Assembly: GCA_039566865.1 (NCBI GenBank)
Contig: CM076958.1
Span: 10,888,501-10,952,500 of the forward strand
DNA length: 64,000 nt
Origin: Aurelia coerulea
Lineage: Eukaryota > Cnidaria > Scyphozoa > Semaeostomeae > Ulmaridae
Reading direction: 5' to 3'
Part shown: positions 34,580 through 45,309 of the stretch, one piece after another
Numbering within the stretch: the stretch's first letter is position 1
How the letters are laid out: each line of letters begins with the position of its first letter
Made by a program: the position numbers and the translations under genes
Notes under the pieces: model-generated
The model's input: only the letters and a program-made list of their open reading frames with translations
Database searches by the model: none
Told to the model about the DNA's origin: nothing

Positions 34580-34890
34580 CTTTTTAGATAATCTGGGTTT
34601 CTCTGAGATAAACTGGGTTTATCTGGTGACAAACCGGGTTTATCTAATTGTGGTGACTTTCGCACGCCATATCTTCTGATAAACTGGGTTTATCCGTTTC
34701 TCTCAGATAAACCGGGTTTATCAGCAGATAAAGTGGGTTTTCGTGATAAAGTGGGTTTATCTGAGATAAAGTGGGTTTATCTGAGATAAAGTGGGTTTAT
34801 CTGAGATAAACTGGGTTTATCTGGTGATAAAGTGGGTTTATCACAGATAAACTGGGTTTATCTGGTGATAAACCGGGTTTATCTAATTGT
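34580..34890. repeat. Array of short palindromes (right end)
   Basis: About 15 units of GATAAAC(C/T)GGGTTTATC and GATAAAGTGGGTTTATC type, mirror image of 31500-31815. An internal GTGACTTTCGCACGCCATAT at 34651-34670 looks like a second, nested element terminus. Confidence 0.85.
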
Positions 34891-35264
34891 GGTGACTTTC
34901 GCGTGCCATACATGGCTATACATTTGTTGGTCTTCAAATTAAATGCACATACCTGGCATTTGGAAATTGGCACGGGAGATATGAGTTCACAAGGTCAGAA
35001 TTTGGAGTGCACCTGAAACCAGAGGTTTTCAGAAATAGCCTAGCCATAATTTGACACCACACAGACATTTTGCAAACGAATTTTCAACTTTGACCTTTAG
35101 TTTTTATTTTTGAAAAGATTTATACCTTGAATTATTTCAATTGTTCTTGAAGTGACTTTACTTTTGAAGAATCGGTCCTTGCATTGCATTCGATCCCAAG
35201 TGTTTTGTATTAAAGAAGAAGAAAAGGAGCACAGTACGCTTATTTTGGAGATGTGCGTCGTGGT

Positions 35265-35785
35265 AGCAAGGTGCAGAAATGTTTTTTATGCGCGCGCAGC
35301 ATTGCGTAATCATTGATTGGATACGAGGCTACTTGTTCACGTGATACTGGCAAGGCGGGAAAACTGAAAAATACAGCAGATTTGTTGACCTTTCGTGACA
35401 AGAAAAATATAAACTTAGTTACGACTGTTGTCTTATTTTGTAAATGAATGATCAAGATTACCGAACAATTATCTTGAAGCATTTTTGTTATCATTTGATG
35501 ATTGATTTGATGATACAGTGTGGACTGTGGAAGGGAAACAAATACAAACTTTTCCATGATGAAGAGGAATGCCAGGGGGTGCTGATTTGCAATGATAGAA
35601 AGTATGGAAGTACTTTGTAAAAAGTGTGATTCGAAATAAACAAGATGATTAACCATATGAAAAATACCTCTGCCCCTTGAGATAATTAAATGTGAAATCA
35701 ACCAGATATTTCTCAAAATTTTGTTTAAGCTCTGATTCAAGTTTCTGGCAAGCTTATCTAATCCTTATAAACACCCATTCCCCGT
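35265..35785. other. No gene seen
   Basis: A 166-codon minus-strand open stretch is present but shows no family resemblance. Its 3' part overlaps the GCGCGCAGC repeat phrase shared with 615-635. Confidence 0.35.
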
Positions 35786-36050
35786 GGGGGAGGGGGGATA
35801 CACCATGCTCAGGGTACAGGTATGTGCCACCAATATGGATCCAGATTTCTCTAACAATGGTCCCTTTTCAGCAGATTTTCCTTACACATGGGTGGGCTTG
35901 CCTTGGTTGAAATTGGTAAAAAGTAGTTTGGAGAGTATGTTTCTGCCAAAATTCATCATAAAAGTAGGTATGCAGGCAAAATTTGTCAATTAGGAGTGGA
36001 TAGCTTTCTGAACACCAGGTGGCAGACCCTTATCCATCTTCAAATCATGT
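35785..36050. repeat. Dispersed repeat, copy 2
   Basis: Colinear with 18230-18515. The left end CCCCGTGGGGGAGGGGGGATA and the right end GTATCCCCTGG are weakly inverted, so this is probably a G-run TIR element. Confidence 0.5.
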
Positions 36051-36054
36051 ATCC

Positions 36055-38080
36055 CCTGGCTGAAATCAGTTCTTCCTGTCTAAATTTTCCTGCTACACTT
36101 TTTCAATTTCACATAATTCTCAATCTCTCCTTGGTAGGCATACATACAAAGATAAACACAAATCAATTTCAAATTAATTCCACCATTAAAATAACTTCAC
36201 AGCAGTTGTTAAAATAAACAATTTTATAAGAAACAGGATAAGAAACTTGGGTAATTTTTGTTATATTTTGGTGCAAAAAAAGATATAGCTATTCTACAGC
36301 TACAGAAATATTTCTTTTCATATGAAACAACACTTGGCAAAAGAGAGCTTTATCAGGCTAATACCATCAATTGCAATGAATTTTACAGTATTCAAGAATG
36401 AAGGTTCAGGGATGCCTTTGCCCCAATATCCATTTGAGGGTTCTTTGCACCCAAACATATGCCATAATGGTACTACTCTCAGTCGAGAAAACACAGGTCT
36501 AAACAGGGATCAAGATAAATAAACAGGGTGAGTGGAAAAATTCCCATGTCCTAATAAGTGGGCAAGACTCAGATGCAAGCTAAAGCATAAACAGCTTCTG
36601 AAATGAAACTACAATTATGGGAAACATTTCAGGAAACATGACTTTGCATGTTTTACAGGGCTTTGCAATTCAAGAAGCTCAAAATTAATAAACAGGAGCA
36701 AGAATTTCCAGGCCAATTTATTCAAAAAAGTGGGGATGTCTCTTCCATACTCATAATTTCTTAAATATGAAATGAAATGCGTTAATTTGCCCCTTAGCAT
36801 CATTATTATCTAGAATCTAGCAAATTTATAATGTTTTCTATGCAAGCAAGATGCGTCAACAAGAAATCTGTCTCTTAAATATGGAACAGTTATCACAGGG
36901 ACAGACATTTGCTCATTTCATGACAGCATTGTTCCATCAAAAATTTCCTGGCAACATTTCAAAGTTCATTTGCTCATCACCAAACCAGAGTCAGCAAACA
37001 CAATTACCTCCCACTTTAGTTCAATTACCTCCACTGTAGTTATATCACTGTCTATTAACTTCTTATTTCTCATCCACACACATCACATACATTTGTAAGT
37101 TGCAGGATTTTGCCATCAAAGTTATGCCATGCTTGAATTAAATTGTATTATGGTTCATTTTTGAGAAAGGTGCAAATGAATTGTAATTGTAAGATAAGAT
37201 ATCTGGCCTGACAAAGATCCTCAAATACTGCAACAGTCTTGTTTCACAGCCTCAGATGATTGATAAATGCCAAAAGTGATGTCTAGAGGGAAGAAAGGGA
37301 CTTGGTTAATCTAGCAATAAAAATAGCACAAGGCGACATGGGAAAATTAGCCAATAAGTAACAAGTTGGAAAGAGCTTGATTCATGTTCATGTTGGAGAT
37401 GGATAACTGGCTTTAAAATCATAAGAAACCTGCAACTAAAATATCCACTTTTCTTCAAAAACAGCAAACTGAAAAGTAAAAACTATGCAATCATATTGTA
37501 CCCTTAGTTTGTAATGAATTCGTTGCCACTTTCATGCAAAACCAAATGTTTAATTAAATTTCCCAGATTTCAAAATTGTGCATTTTCCATTCATATGTGA
37601 GCTAACAAATACAAGAAAACTGCTAGGCAAAGAAGTATCAAGGTTCTTGTTTGACCATATCAGGTTGTTTGAAAGTAAAACAAAACAACAACAACAATAT
37701 TGTTTTGGCCAGGCCCAATGTTGTTTTCAGGCACTTGTTTGGATACAGAGACACCTGCACCAACAAAATTAAATAACTCTTCTTTGCAAATTTTCCGGGA
37801 TGAACGGAAACCATGAACAAGCAGTTTGATGAGCACTCTTGAAAGACAGGATATTTTGGTTTTGCGGCAGCGACTAGATTTTGCGAAATTTTCGTTCAAA
37901 GTTTAGTGCATAAAACGGGCGCTTCTCTCAGCAAAATCTGGTGGTGTTGAAACTTTTATTTTTCCTACTCTTTCTGGCGATCACGTTGCTTTTTCCATTA
38001 GAATTTGTGAAATATTAGGCCATAAGGAACACCAGATAAAAATATCAAGGGGTAATTTGCACTTTTTCTGTTCCTACCAC
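36055..38080. other. About 2 kb without recognised features
   Basis: Both strands were read for exons, TIRs and tandem repeats; nothing could be supported. If the TPR exon at 43815-44021 belongs to a separate gene, some of its later exons could be hidden here. Confidence 0.4.
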
Positions 38081-38086
38081 GAGCCA

Positions 38087-38382
38087 GTGGCGCCGCCAAG
38101 ATTTGTTATTGGGGGGGCGAAACAGAATGGGGTCTGGGGCGGAGCCCCAGAAAAATTTTCCTGGACCACGCCCTCTACTTTGGCTGTAAATGCGGCCAAC
38201 GCCCTTTTTATAGGTTGACGTAAAGATAAATGAATCTGTTGAAATAACACAAGTAGGGTACCACAATTAGAAAATGACGTCCTACCGGCGACCGAACGAC
38301 GAACTTCGGATTCCCAAAAATTTCTGCAACGAATCTAAAACGTCACTCCGTAATGGAATTATCGAAGGGCTGTCAAGTTCTC
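38087..38382. mobile_element. hAT-like fragment (donor of a local duplication)
   Basis: Starts CAGTGGCGCCGCCAAGA, a hAT-like terminus. Contains GGGGTCTGGGGCGGAGCCCC and CCTGGACCACGCCCTCT, phrases also found in diverged form at 38920-38970, 39325-39375 and 25535-25560. Segments 38097-38176, 38248-38264 and 38278-38382 reappear at 38564-38770. Confidence 0.55.
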
Positions 38383-38565
38383 AAGTGCAGGCTTGTCATT
38401 TATTACTGTTGTGGTTCAAGATTCAGATGAGCAATTGTTGCACAGTCTGAAATTCAAAAGTTCTGCATTTTCTGTGATTCAAGTGAAAACTGCTAGCAAA
38501 TACCACTGTCTGAATATAAAATGTTTCTTTGCTCCATGGTGCAAATGACTGTGAAAAAGAGGGCA

Positions 38566-38798
38566 AGATTTGTTATTGGGGGGGCGAAACAGAATGGGGT
38601 CTGGGGCGGAGCCCCAGAAAAATTTTCCTGGACCACGCCCTCTCGGGACAAGTAGGGTACCACACGTCCTACCGGCGACCGAACGACGAACTTCGGATTC
38701 CCAAAAATTTCTGCAACGAATCTAAAACGTCACTCCGTAATGGAATTATCGAAGGGCTGTCAAGTTCTCTCAGATTCTGAAATCTGAAGTACATGGTT
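38566..38798. repeat. Patchwork duplicate flanked by a 16-bp direct repeat
   Basis: Consists of three blocks copied from 38097-38382 with the 71-bp and 13-bp stretches between them removed, followed by unrelated filler. TGTGAAAAAGAGGGCA occurs at both junctions (38550-38565 and 38799-38814). Confidence 0.75.
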
Positions 38799-38851
38799 TG
38801 TGAAAAAGAGGGCATCGGGACCAGCAGAAGCTTCAAAGTTCAGTATATATT

Positions 38852-39320
38852 CAGGGGCGGATCTAGCCGGATGTTTTAATGAGTTCCCATGATGAGATCG
38901 AAGGTGAGCGAAGCTAGAGGGGTGCTGGGGTACTCCCACGAGAAAATTTTTGCAGCCACGCCCTTTAGATTGCCTTAAAGTGCTATCAAATTCTTCTTAA
39001 CTAATTAATAACTGATAAAATTTTGAATTGAAAAGCATCCCACCAAACCAATTTTAGACCTTCATATGATCATAAGGCCTAAGTTTACCTTAAAGGTTTC
39101 TCCTTCAGCCAGCCACATTTTGCCTTATTGACACATATAAGGGGCCTAGTTTGTAGCCCCTTCTATAAGCGCAATTGAACAGATTTTGAAATCGTTTGTT
39201 AGTTTCATCGCGGATCTCATTTTCATTATTATCGTAATTCTATTCTCAGAGACAAATCTATCTATGAAATCTTGACTAAGTTCTCAAACTCATGGAACTC
39301 ACGTCAAATCCGCCACTGGA
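38852..39320. mobile_element. hAT-like element remnant
   Basis: CAGGGGCGGATCTAGCC at the left and CAAATCCGCCACTG (inverted CAGTGGCGGATTTG) at the right. The flanks do not match, so the two ends may come from different copies. Confidence 0.5.
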
Positions 39321-39324
39321 TGAG

Positions 39325-40075
39325 GGGGTCTGGGGGCAAAGCTCCCAGGAAAATTTTCGGGGACACGCCCTTTACTTTGGCTTAGAACACTTCTACCGAG
39401 CACATGTTACCTGGTGGTGAAATAGAATTGTTGATCATTTCGTAACAGTTCTTTATATTAGCATCCCCAGGAAACTATTTTTGTAAAAATATGATATTCT
39501 TTGGTTTAGAATGCATCCCATCTTTACCAGTGCCCAAGCGAAAACTTTCATAATTAGGTAACAGTACTTTTATGAATTACCACCACAGGAAAATTTTTGC
39601 GCAAACACACTATAATTTGTCCCAGAACGGTTCTCAATTTGTCTGGCCTCAAAATTGAAATTTTGACAGTTCTGTGATAGTTTGTCCCTGAAATTTTTCA
39701 AAAATAGAACGACTCTCCCATTCACTTTCCATCATTTTTCTCCGAAAGAATCTTACCCTACTACCCATCTTATACAGAACTACTTTCTCCTCATCAGGAG
39801 TCCTCATTTGGTTTGTGAAAAAGATGTTGACTTGGATCTTTCACAAGCTATTTTGTTGAGATGTGCAAGCTCGGAGGACACATAGAACGGGGGTCTAGGG
39901 CCTTCGCGACCAGAAAAAAATTCCGAGTCAGTGCCCTACAGATCGTTGGAAAATGCAATAAGACAGCAAGATTGTACAAACCGATACTCCCATTATAATT
40001 GCCAAAGATCATCGGCCTTACCCCCCCCCCCCCAATAATTTTACACCGGAATTAGACGAATTAGAAAAGTGTTCC
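39325..40075. other. Repeat-derived, no gene seen
   Basis: Begins with GGGGTCTGGGGGCAAAGCTCC, a further hAT-like phrase, then about 600 bp without recognisable features apart from a run of C at 40021-40033. Confidence 0.35.
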
Positions 40076-40084
40076 TGGAGAACA

Positions 40085-40135
40085 TTGGGGGGGCGACCGC
40101 CCCCCCTTGCCCCCCCCCCTTGCCCCCCCCTCCCG
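40085..40135. repeat. Poly-G/poly-C cluster
   Basis: Three runs of at least seven C (GCCCCCCCTTGCCCCCCC-type) next to a run of G, giving both a hairpin and a possible minus-strand G-quadruplex. Confidence 0.6.
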
Positions 40136-40139
40136 GCGC

Positions 40140-40675
40140 TTCTGCCACGAGCTTGTTCTGAACACAAGCCAAGAGGCAAGATTTTCTGATTTTTCAAATA
40201 CCATGACTTTGAATAAAAAAATAAGGTCAACGCAAATTTTCCGAGAATACTGACCTGTCTTGAAATGAAGTTTGTATCTTGTAGAATATTTCCTGAAATG
40301 ATGGTTTTGCGGCAGCGACCAGTTTTTGTGCAATTTCTGTTTTCATATTTCCATGATTTTGAGCAAAAATTTGTCTCCTTGCAGTTATTTTTGATGTCGT
40401 ATTTTCCATATTTATTTTTGGATGATGACTGGCAAATTTTTTTCCGCCATTGCTGTTTCCCTCGTGATCACGATCTGCGAGCGCTTTTTTCCAGGCCGCG
40501 TCCCATGGGGCCTGGATCACAATGGATTCGGTCAAGACGGGGCGCCGGCGAAATTCTGGCCTCTCCGATTTCCAAAACAACCCGCAGGCGCAGAGTGCTC
40601 TATGTACAGCGGTCAAAACATTTCTGCACCTTGCTCGTTGTGGTACGATTCTTGCCACATTTTTAACATATTTGT
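40140..40675. other. No gene supported
   Basis: Open stretches on both strands, none with recognisable domains. The phrase CATTTCTGCACCTTGCT near 40619 recurs in complement near 35260, indicating repeat origin. Confidence 0.35.
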
Positions 40676-40679
40676 TTAA

Positions 40680-40991
40680 TCAGCGCCATGTCCATGCATC
40701 TTCTATTCTTTTCAAAGGCAAAAAACCGAAACTTGAAGTCTACAGGTATTTTGGAAAATGTTCACGATACAAATCATGACTAGGCCCTTTTCAAAACCTC
40801 TGGTTTTCGGTGCACTGTAAATTTTGACTTTGCGAACTTGTATCTCCGATGTTTGGTGGACGATTTCTAAATGCAAGATGTGCATCTAAGTGGAAGATTG
40901 ATAGATTTAGCTGTGAAGTCGGGGAGCAATGATATCTTATTTTTTGGTTCCTATTTCCAGTGAAAAAGGGGTACTTTTTGGAGACACCCGG
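40680..40991. mobile_element. Family-B element fragment (inverted)
   Basis: Ends GGGTACTTTTTGGAGACACC and CGG before TA (40992-40993). Colinear with 17478-17796. Confidence 0.65.
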
Positions 40992-41014
40992 TACAATAAT
41001 GATAGAAGCTCTAT

Positions 41015-41170
41015 GGCCACCACGGATGGCGCCAGAAATCTTCCAACTAAGGTCTAAGGGTTGGAACTTCCGACAAGGGGCTGCCATGGCTAAAAAATGC
41101 AGTTTTCATATGTTATTTTGCTAAATTTCTGCGGATAATAACCTAAAATTTCCTCCGACGAAGTTAAGAA
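41015..41170. mobile_element. hAT-like fragment, relative of 2524-2880 without the foldback
   Basis: Complement reads GTCGGAGGAAATTT, GAAAACTGCATTTTTTAGCC and TTTCTGGCGCCA in the same order as 2614-2864, showing the unoccupied target of the 2627-2763 MITE. Confidence 0.6.
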
Positions 41171-41640
41171 ACTATTCATTGTGATATAAGAAATCCTTGA
41201 CATGTTTTTACTTTACTGTCACTTGTTTCCTGTATCATATTACTCGTAAGGTACTTGAGCAATATGTTTTGACATGTTCGCGAGGGCACAGGTAGTGAAC
41301 ATGGAAATTGTTATGGAAGCTCTAAGAAACTCATAAGAAACTCTGAGTACTCAAAATCTGATAATTTTAAGAAACTTTCAGTCCAGGCCCAAATTCTTAG
41401 TTTCTTATGTAAAAAAAATACGTGTATCTGGTTCAGCACATATAAAAATTTCTTGACATTTGCAAAAATCTCCCCGTTCTACCACTGATAATTTCTTTGC
41501 TGGTCTGTCTAACTTGTACGGTGGCCCACAACTGTCACGCACAATATAAAATGAGTCGCACAATTATAGAATGAATCGCAGATAAACAAAAGAAAGCATA
41601 GAAATAAAGAACCAAAAGCACAATTTAAAATGCCCGCAAC

Positions 41641-41870
41641 AAATTCAAATATGCCTCGCACAATTTAGAAAGTCCGCAACAAATTCAAATATGCCTCGCA
41701 CAATTCAGAAAGTCCGCAACAAATTCAAATATGCCTCGCACAATTTTGAAAGTCCGCAACAAATTCAAATATGCCTCGCACAATTCAGAAAGTCCGCAAC
41801 AAATTCAAATATGCCTCGCACAATTTTGAAAGTCCGCAACAAATTCAATAGTACATCACGCAATTTTGAA
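41641..41870. repeat. 40-bp tandem repeat, left arm
   Basis: Units start AAATTCAAATATGCCTCGCA at 41641, 41681, 41721, 41761 and 41801, exactly 40 bp apart; the middle alternates TTTAG, TTCAG and TTTTG. Confidence 0.92.
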
Positions 41871-43079
41871 TGTTATTAATGATTTGATATTGATTAATCA
41901 ATTATCTACTTATTTGCATTTCTTTAGGTTTGATTTATAGAATTCCTGTAGCAAAACACAAGGGCTGTGCTGCCTTGCTCTGTCACATTATTATCCCGAG
42001 GGGGGGGGGGCACTACACATATTTTGGATACGGGGATGTGCCATCGGGAGGTTATCGAATTTCGCGACTTTGGTATGAGAAATGGTATCGATGTTCACCA
42101 TTTTGGTATAAGGAACGGTATCAATACACGTACTTTTTTATAAAAACTGCCCACAAGAAACTCAACTCTCAGATCATCAAAAAAAATAAGAAACTCCAGT
42201 TCTGGCAAAATATAAGTTAAGAAACTGTTTATTTTGATAAAGGAAATCTTTGACATATTTTTACTTTACTTCACTGGTTTCCTGTACCATATTACTCGTA
42301 AGGTAGTTGAGTAATGTCTAAACATTGGAAAGGCTTAAAAAACCTTGTTTTGAAATGTTGACGAGGTCACAGATGAAACCTCTAAGAAACTCGAAAGAAA
42401 CTCTGAGTACTCTAAATCTGATAATTTTTGGAAACTTCCAGTACTGGCCCAAATTCTTAGTTTCTTATGAAAAAAATACGTGTATACTTTTCCGAACATT
42501 AGAACCTGGTAAAGTACCCCCTCTCCCCGGAATTATACTATTAGTTACTACGTCCTTGATTTTGGGGCTTATCGATGAAAATAAGAAGGTTTTCTCTTTC
42601 AAGTAATTCACAAGATTTATTTATTTGCCTTAGGCTAAATACGTTGATGGCCCTTGGCCTTGGTCGTATTTTCTCATGGATCTCCATCGAAAATCAAGGA
42701 CGTAGTAAATAATAATCCCGGGGGGAGGGGATACTGGACCAGGTTCTAATTTTCCGAAAAAGCATATTGATACCGTCCCTTTACCCTGGGTACCAGAGCC
42801 TCAAGAAAAAAAAAAGAAAATACAGTTCCTTATACCAAAAAAGTGAAAATCGATACCGTTTCTCATACCAGAGTCGCGAAATTCGATAACCTCCCCATGG
42901 CACATCCCCGTATCCAAAATATGTGTAGTGCCCCTCCCCCCCTCGGGATAATAATGTGACAGAGCAAGGCAGCACAGCCCTTGTGTTTTGCTACAGGAAT
43001 TCTATAAATCAAACCTAAAGAAATGCAAATAAGTAGATAATTGATTAATCAATATCAAATCATTAATAACATTCAAAAT

Positions 43080-43400
43080 TGCGTGATGTACTATTGAATT
43101 TGTTGCGGACTTTCAAAATTGTGCGAGGCGTATTTGAATTTGTTGCGGACTTTCTGAATTGTGCGAGGCATATTTGAATTTGTTGCGGACTTTCAAAATT
43201 GTGCGAGGCATATTTGAATTTGTTGCGGACTTTCTGAATTGTGCGAGGCATATTTGAATTTGTTGCGGACTTTCTGAATTGTGCGAGGCATATTTGAATT
43301 TGTCGTGGACTTTCAAAACTGTGCGAGGCATATTTGAATTTGTTGCGGACTTTCTAAATTGTGCGAGGCATATTTGAATTTGTTGCGGGCATTTTAAATT
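43080..43400. repeat. 40-bp tandem repeat, right arm
   Basis: Inverted counterpart of 41641-41870 with about two more units and a TGTCGTGGAC variant, so the two arrays have changed length since the arms were duplicated. Confidence 0.92.
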
Positions 43401-43814
43401 GTGATTTTGGTTCTTTATTTCTATGCTTTCTTTTGTTTATCTGCGATTCATTCTATAATTGTGCGACTCATTTTATACTGTGCGTGACAGTTGTGGGCCA
43501 TCGTAAACTTGTTTCATATGCAGCCTTTCCAATTGCAATGATTATGATATGAGAACAAAGGTACCATTGGTGCAATGAAACAGCTGTCATCAAGGCTTTG
43601 AATTAGCAAATGTTGCTTCGAAGGTATATGGGTTTCTCTAACATACTGTAGTACCAGAATGTTCGCTATTGCAGATGGTTGTTCAATTGAGATTCTTATC
43701 GCAGATGGTTGTTCTAATTGAGATTCTTACAGCCAAATGTGTATCTATTCGGTATTTAATATCCTGGATCTTAGCGATGACATTGAGAAATATAAAAAAC
43801 TTTCCTAGACTTAC

Positions 43815-44021
43815 TTTGGTAAACCAAATAAGTGCATCCTGGTATTCACCTCTTTTAAACCGCAACCGGGCATCTTGCAGGGCTGTTTCCAGAAGCCTAG
43901 CTGTCTCGATTTTCTTTTTCTTCTCGTTGGACTTTGAAGATCTCCTTCGTTCTTTCTCCAACATCTCAAGGCGTAAACTTTCTTCTATTAGCTTCAAGTT
44001 ATTCAAGTTGTATGATGTCAT
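43815..44021 (-). CDS. First exon of a TPR-type protein, family not identified
   Basis: The ATG at 44021-44019 is preceded by an in-frame TAA nine codons upstream. The exon encodes 69 codons, MTSYNLNNLKLIEESLRLEM then a basic stretch LEKERRRSSKSNEKKKKIET and ARLLETALQDARLRFKRGEY, QDALIWFTK. It ends exactly at a GTAAGT donor in phase 0. The last 25 residues fit helix A and most of helix B of a TPR motif; the lysine-rich part before it is probably coiled or nuclear-targeting. No downstream exon was found between 43814 and 30409. It would splice in frame to ODAD4 exon 2 (ALDIQPSD..) and would then give a canonical TPR, but that link is inference. Otherwise it is a separate TPR gene whose other exons I missed. 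Confidence 0.65.
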
Positions 44022-44682
44022 ATCTCGAAACCGAGTGCGATTATCGAATTATGGCGAAACGTTTTATCGATTTCTGCAATTTTATTGGATCTTATCAGTA
44101 CACGAATTGAGATATTCGGGCGGCATCTATTGATCACAGAACGCTGTGGTCGAGCTTGTGCGAGTTTTCGAGAAGTTGTGCATGAAAAAGTAATCTGATT
44201 TATTAATGCATGGTTATTTTACGAGTGATTCGACTTTCGTGGTTAAAGAAGGTGTGAGCAGGTGGGAAAAAATAAGACAAAACTTGTCTGTTGACTCTCT
44301 TCATCAGTACGTTACTTTCAAGGTGAATCGATGGACAGCAGCCTTCATCAATTTTTTATTACCGGATTCATTTAGAGCAAATCAAACTTCAAATTTCTGT
44401 TGAAGCTTGGGAAACGAAAATTGTATAATGTTTGTAGATGGCGATGTCATAATATTTCAGAAAAAGCTGTCTTTGCACAAACGACGCCGTTGGAAATCAA
44501 ACAAAATGTAAATATAAACGTCGACCACTGTTTAGACAGTTTAGAACATGAGCGCTATTTAGTGAAGAAAAAGGGCAGATCGTCGTAGCCGTTTGGTTGA
44601 GTTTAAATCTTGAGGAGGAGTCAAGTCGTCCTAAAGTTCGTTCACTCAGATTAAGCGATTAAGCCCATTTACGGGCAACTGC

Positions 44683-45300
44683 AACAAGGAGAGATGATTT
44701 TCTAGTAGAATCCGCTACTTCTTGTTGACACCCAAGTGCAAAGCGATTAGCGATCTTAGACAAAGGGAATTTTATGGCTGGTTGGTCAAGTCATAAACCA
44801 AAACAATGCAAGCCGCAAGAATAGCTCTGAAACCCAGGTAGCTAGCTTGCTCGTTGTGCATTCCAGAAATGGTTTTTAAGAGCAAACATGAGCATAGATC
44901 TAAAGAAGACGGATATATCTAGACTTCTGCCTCGGCGATTCTATTTGTTTGGTTCAGATGCGGATTGACAGATGATTCATTCCTCCTATCTTTTTTGGAC
45001 GTAATTAAAACACTTCTGCTCAGCTTCTGAACCAAGCAAATAAAACGCCTGACGTAGAAGTTAAGATGTATCTTCCTTCTTTCGATATATGCTCATGCTT
45101 GCTCTTAAAAGCCATTGCTGGAATGCACAACGAGCGAGCAAGCTACTTGGGTTTCAGTGCAACTTTTGCGGCTTGCTTTGTTTTTGTTTATAAGTTGATC
45201 GACCAAGCATTGAATTCCCTTTGTCTGCAATCGCTTTGTACATCTGTGTCAATCAAAGGTAGCGGATCCTATTATAACATTATCTGTCCTTGTCCTTGTT
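44683..45300. mobile_element. Foldback MITE with 9-bp TSD GGCAACTGC
   Basis: Inverted arms of about 250 bp (AACAAGGA, GGATCCGCTAC-like, CAAAGCGATT, GAGCGAGCAAGCTA and complements), flanked by GGCAACTGC at 44674-44682 and 45301-45309. The 9-bp duplication suggests MULE-type mobilisation. Confidence 0.78.
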
Positions 45301-45309
45301 GGCAACTGC

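Larger units (their letters stand above)
31480..34910. mobile_element. Large composite foldback element inserted in a family-B copy, 8-bp TSD
   Basis: Left end TGGCGCGCGAAAGTCACC, right end (inverted) TATGGCACGCGAAAGTCACC; CATGGCTA lies at both junctions (31472-31479 and 34911-34918). Inside each end is an array of GATAAACCC-type palindromes, and further in is a ~420-bp inverted pair (33325-33745 and 34075-34495). A damaged family-A MITE (32280-32833) and a TTTCGGAC-rich stretch are nested in the left half. No transposase frame was recognised. Confidence 0.75.
31389..35260. mobile_element. Family-B element copy, split by a 3.4-kb insertion
   Basis: Starts after TA with CCGGATGTCTAAAAAAAGGA and continues to 31479. 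It resumes at 34919 (ACATTTGTTGGTCTTCAAAT) and runs to about 35255, matching the copy at 4528-4940 through CGCTTATTTTGGAGATGTG. Removing the inserted element restores a sequence colinear with the 4528 copy. Confidence 0.75.
41517..43505. mobile_element. 2-kb foldback element with near-identical arms
   Basis: Ends TACGGTGGCCCACAACTG and (inverted) TACGATGGCCCACAACTG, flanked by AACTTG on both sides (41511-41516, 43506-43511). A 6-bp target duplication is the simplest reading; TA alone is the alternative. The arms are identical over long stretches, for example around 41925-42005 and its mirror 42950-43030. A less similar inner pair (42486-42560 and 42690-42765) extends the palindrome almost to the centre. 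Each arm carries a 40-bp tandem array and a nested G-run element. No transposase frame. Confidence 0.85.

Noticed and set aside
35240..35740. 166-codon minus-strand open frame
   Set aside because: Its end overlaps family-B sequence and a GCGCGCAGC repeat phrase found elsewhere; no domain recognised.
40227..40658. 143-codon minus-strand open frame
   Set aside because: Lies among repeat remnants, with other open stretches of similar length overlapping in other frames; no domain recognised.
41641..43400. Regular 40-bp repeats considered as a CRISPR array
   Set aside because: Units are fully tandem without unique spacers, occur in mirrored arms of a foldback element, and the context is eukaryotic.
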